Source: Sphagnum compactum | Taxonomy: Eukaryota; Bryophyta; Sphagnopsida; Sphagnales | Assembly (NCBI GenBank): GCA_965153455.1 | Contig: OZ234502.1 | Coordinates: 1,529,267-1,593,266 of the forward strand | Length of the DNA: 64,000 bases | Reading direction: 5' to 3' | Shown here: piece after piece, positions 60,856 to 64,000 of the stretch | Layout: each line of letters starts with the position of its first letter | Numbering within the stretch: position 1 is the stretch's first letter | The notes under the pieces: generated by a model | Database searches by the model: none | The model's input: the letters and a program-made list of their open reading frames with translations, nothing else | What the model was told of the DNA's origin: nothing | Translations under genes and position numbers: made by a program

Positions 60856-63681
60856 TTAGTTTTTCATTTGAACAAATGTGAACCCCAAATAGTGAGTAGG
60901 TTATAGATGTTGTAATTCAGTAATAAGTTTAATGGTGAATGATCATTAATTAGTAATTTTCCAACAAATAAGTGTTAAAAAATGGAATTAAAGGAATGGG
61001 TATTTAGTTAATTGAAATGTTGGTAAGTTCATTTTAGTTATTTTTCCAAGATTAGATGGATTTCAATCCATTCTAGGAAGATTAGTTAAGTGGATTAAGC
61101 TAGATGAAATTCAATTAAAGATGTGGAATGATGCAAGTAGAAAGCTTTGAATAATAGAAAAGGCAATGATGCCAATTTATTGAAAAGTAGACAATGATGC
61201 TAATTAAGGCTACAATAAGCCACAAGTAGGCTTAAGGATTAAACATCTTCAACTATGGTGTTACAAAGTTGTTACAGGCTTAATAGGGGTTTTGGAAGAA
61301 GATGTTCTTTCACTTCTAAACCACTAACATTAAAATTCATTACTGCAATTGTAGAAACTCTAAGACATGGTGCATATTGCGAGCAAAAAGCTTGGCCTTA
61401 CACTTGAAGCATTGGACCTCGCAACCAACGATAATGCCCAATGCCAAAACTATAGACCACATTAACACTTTAGCTTCCTCACCTTCAAAAACACCTTCAT
61501 ACATGATTTCGAGTTTGTGAGCTATAGCCGGTTTGATTTCTAAGACTAACACCAGGGAGCACGAGTTAACTCCCAACCTTTGATGCTAAGGTCAAGTGAT
61601 GCACTCGAACTCGACTTGAGGGTGCACCTGACGTCCACCTATTTCTTCTTCAAGTTTAGGAACCTATGTTAACTTTAACGCCAACAAAGGATCAAAAGAT
61701 TCTTTAGTGGCTTGAGTGATTTGAGCCTCACATAATTTCGAACTATGTCGTGCCATAGTGTCAATAGTGATGTTTGTGGTTCAAAGAAAATACCTAAGTA
61801 CTTGAGAGGTTAGGTTAGGAAATGGTGGGTGGTTGAATTGTAACAATGCACAAATTATCTTCACAATAATTTTAAATTAGTTTGTTTTCTATAAGATGGA
61901 TGATTAACCATGGTGAAATTCATGGTTATCACAAAAAATTAGAAAGGGTCAAATGTGTGAAATAAGAAGGTGCATTAGAAGGAAAGGTGATTAGGTAAAG
62001 GATAATAAAACGTGATTAGGAAAAAGGTAGTTTTCATCTGGATGAAAAATTTCACTTCATGAATCCAAGGGTGAAGAAGTTTATCATGATCAAAATAGGA
62101 TTGATCTCATTGAATGGAGGATTATCATCTTCATGTAATTGGTGGAGGGGTTAAAGGATGGACCTCCTTCAATTTTCATTGGTCCATCAAAATCAAAGGA
62201 GCAATTGATTAAGGGAGGAATCAAGGGAAGGATTTTCTGTTGTTCTCATTGGACAAAGAAGAAATGCCAATCATGGTATAAAAGGGAAAAATGGTGCGGC
62301 CCACTTAAGATGGAAAAAAAGAACCTCTTTTGGTGATGAAAAATGATGAACATTCATCTAACCTTGGATGATGGATCAAGATTAGAGGATGAAGGGAGAC
62401 AAATCTAGATGTGAAAGAGGGAACAAACAATTCTGTTGCATAAAACAATCTCTTCTTGGGTTGATTGGTGGATGACCATCCCCTCTAATTATCATTAGAT
62501 CAAAGATTGGACAAAGGCCATTAATTGGAGGAGGGAGAATTGGAAAAGATTGTTGCATTTTCATTGGCCAAGGGCAAGAAGTTCACCTTGGAAGATGGAA
62601 GGTTCCTTGGAAGGGTGAAAAAGTCTTGGCTTTTCTCTCTAACACTTGCATGAGAATTAAGATGTATGTGATGTGAAAACCATATGAAAGAGGTAGCTAA
62701 CAACACAAGAACCAAGTGATAAAATTAGGAGGACAAGAAAGAAATAAGTGAGAATATGAAATAAGATGAAGAGAAGGAAAAAAAATGTGATTAGACAATC
62801 ATAGCAAGGTATTTTAAGTTTTAGAGTTTGGATTGCATTGAAAATTTAGGCATGACTTATTGAGGAGCTGAAAAAGTCTACAAGTTTTATAGACCTCAAT
62901 TTGAGTATTTAAAGAAGGAGTTATAAGAGCTAGAAATGAACCAGGTCTAAGACTATTAAACAATCTTTGGATTTTTATTTCCAATTATAATATCTCTTTG
63001 ATCCACTATTGGATCATCTTGAATTTGGAAACGGTCTTAGAATAGAAACCAAAAAATCATTCCTCCAAGTTTCAACAAGATTGAAGCATGAAGTTGGGAG
63101 AAATTTTATAAGGAGTGAGCTAGGGTCAATTCAACAACAATTTGTAAAGCACCAACCACCTTCACCTTCACCTTCTCTTTCCTTGTTTTGAGTTCATAAT
63201 TCATTAATAAGAGCTTAGCAAGGTAGAATTACATGTGTAGAATTTTAGAGTCATCAATTAATGATTGTAGAATTGGTGCACCAACAACTAAGAAGGGGTT
63301 TAAATTGGATAGCATGTCATTTTGATTCCAATTCTTTTAATCAGACTATTAGATTCCCATTAAAATTTGGGATTAAATTTCAGGCTACAAGTCCTCAAAC
63401 CCTTGTGATTCTTAGATCAATCTAATGTAAAACCTAAAATTATTAATCTTTTGATCATAATGGAATTGTTATGATTATGTGTGTGAACTTGATTATTTAT
63501 GTCAAATGGAAGTTCTTGGTTGTAAACTTTAAGTTCCATAATCAAAGACCATTAGGACCAAATGATATTAACTAAGTCATAAGTTGGGTGTCAAATTCCC
63601 AACCACCTAACACCACCCTGAACCCATTGTGAAGTATTGTCAAGCCTTAAACCTAGGGTGAAGATAATAAGTCACACAAGA
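60856..63681. other. Intron or inserted DNA between core and C-terminal segments
   Basis: 2.8 kb with no family motif. GTTTTTC after the core (60859) and CACAAG before the next segment (63681) could serve as splice sites that would keep the frame, but an insertion is equally possible. No TIRs or LTRs recognised. Confidence 0.4.
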
Positions 63682-64000
63682 CCTTACTACATGTGCGTGA
63701 ATTGTTTTGCTTCTGCAAATATTGCATAGATGGTGGAGATGGACCCTGTGACAACTATACTCATGTACAACCTTGGGACCTAGTGACATTAGAACCTTGT
63801 TCACCTATTGATGTTTGGTGTGATCTAGAGATTGATGATAGGTGGGAAGGCTCTCATGATGGGGAGTCATTAGTACTTTGTTTAGAAGTTGCTGATTGTT
63901 TTGTTGTTGTAACCACTGATGATGCACAAGATAGTGTTGGTTTCTAGATTTTAATATGCACAGAGGTTGCACATGGTAGCACAAGAGAAACACGTAGATG
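63682..64000 (+). pseudogene. Conserved plant repeat-family protein, C-terminal segment (runs off the window)
   Basis: Reads TLLHVRELFCFCKYCIDGGD, then CDNYTHVQPWDLVTLEPC, WEGSHDGESLVLCLEV and, past a stop, ILICTEVAH, with a frame change before VAQEKHV. The cysteine-rich C-F-C-K-Y-C start and the C-D-N...H-V-x-P-W block fit the C-terminal part of the same family as the segments at 54.6 and 60.3 kb. It continues beyond the end of the window. Confidence 0.5.

Overview
The window looks like gene-poor nuclear DNA of a land plant: AT-rich, with long intergenic stretches of decayed transposons and degenerate low-complexity repeats. I can support one intact protein-coding gene, a four-exon WRKY transcription factor on the minus strand (exons between 3375 and 9066). 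The mix of relics (a LINE-like reverse transcriptase, Copia and Gypsy pol fragments, and a conserved multi-segment family that I associate from memory with mosses, ferns and lycophytes) suggests a non-flowering land plant. That placement is inference; the species is not identifiable from the sequence alone.

Layout. 1-3.1 kb: a Tourist-like MITE (739-1103) and the 3' half of a broken Copia element with its LTR (1988-3093). 3.4-9.8 kb: the WRKY gene. Its three introns each carry a different transposon: a Tourist-like MITE in intron 3, a TIR element in intron 2 and a tRNA-derived SINE with clear target-site duplications in intron 1. Upstream lie a TATA box, a GAA microsatellite and a triple tandem repeat with a W-box core in each unit. 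10.6-12.9 kb: a LINE-like reverse transcriptase relic (minus strand) split by a 247-bp MITE and by a solo LTR. 14.3-20.2 kb: low-complexity arrays and a 3.8-kb unit bounded by ~400-bp inverted repeats. 22.7-23.1 kb: degenerate CCCTAAA telomere-like DNA. 25-31 kb: AT-rich DNA with nothing recognisable. 31.4-34 kb: a second cluster of the same low-complexity modules. 36.6-45 kb: a MITE copy, a 399-bp-period duplication with a poly-G spacer, a second copy of the intron-2 TIR element and a 637-bp-period duplication. 45.7-48.3 kb: a Tourist-like MITE with TTA duplications and another MITE copy lying against a Gypsy LTR. 48.0-51.3 kb: a Gypsy relic (minus strand) with the end of pol and a long decayed ORF after pol. 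52.4-54.0 kb: a candidate non-autonomous CACTA element built from two opposing arrays. 54.6-64.0 kb: three collinear decayed segments of one conserved protein family, interrupted by repeats and a second solo LTR.

There are no operons, CRISPR arrays, rRNA genes or intact tRNA genes. The WRKY gene is the only plausible functional locus. Its WRKY core is altered to WKKYGKK and its zinc finger combines a short C-X4-C half with an H-X-C half. The W-box repeats upstream suggest auto- or cross-regulation by WRKY proteins, which is inference from motifs.
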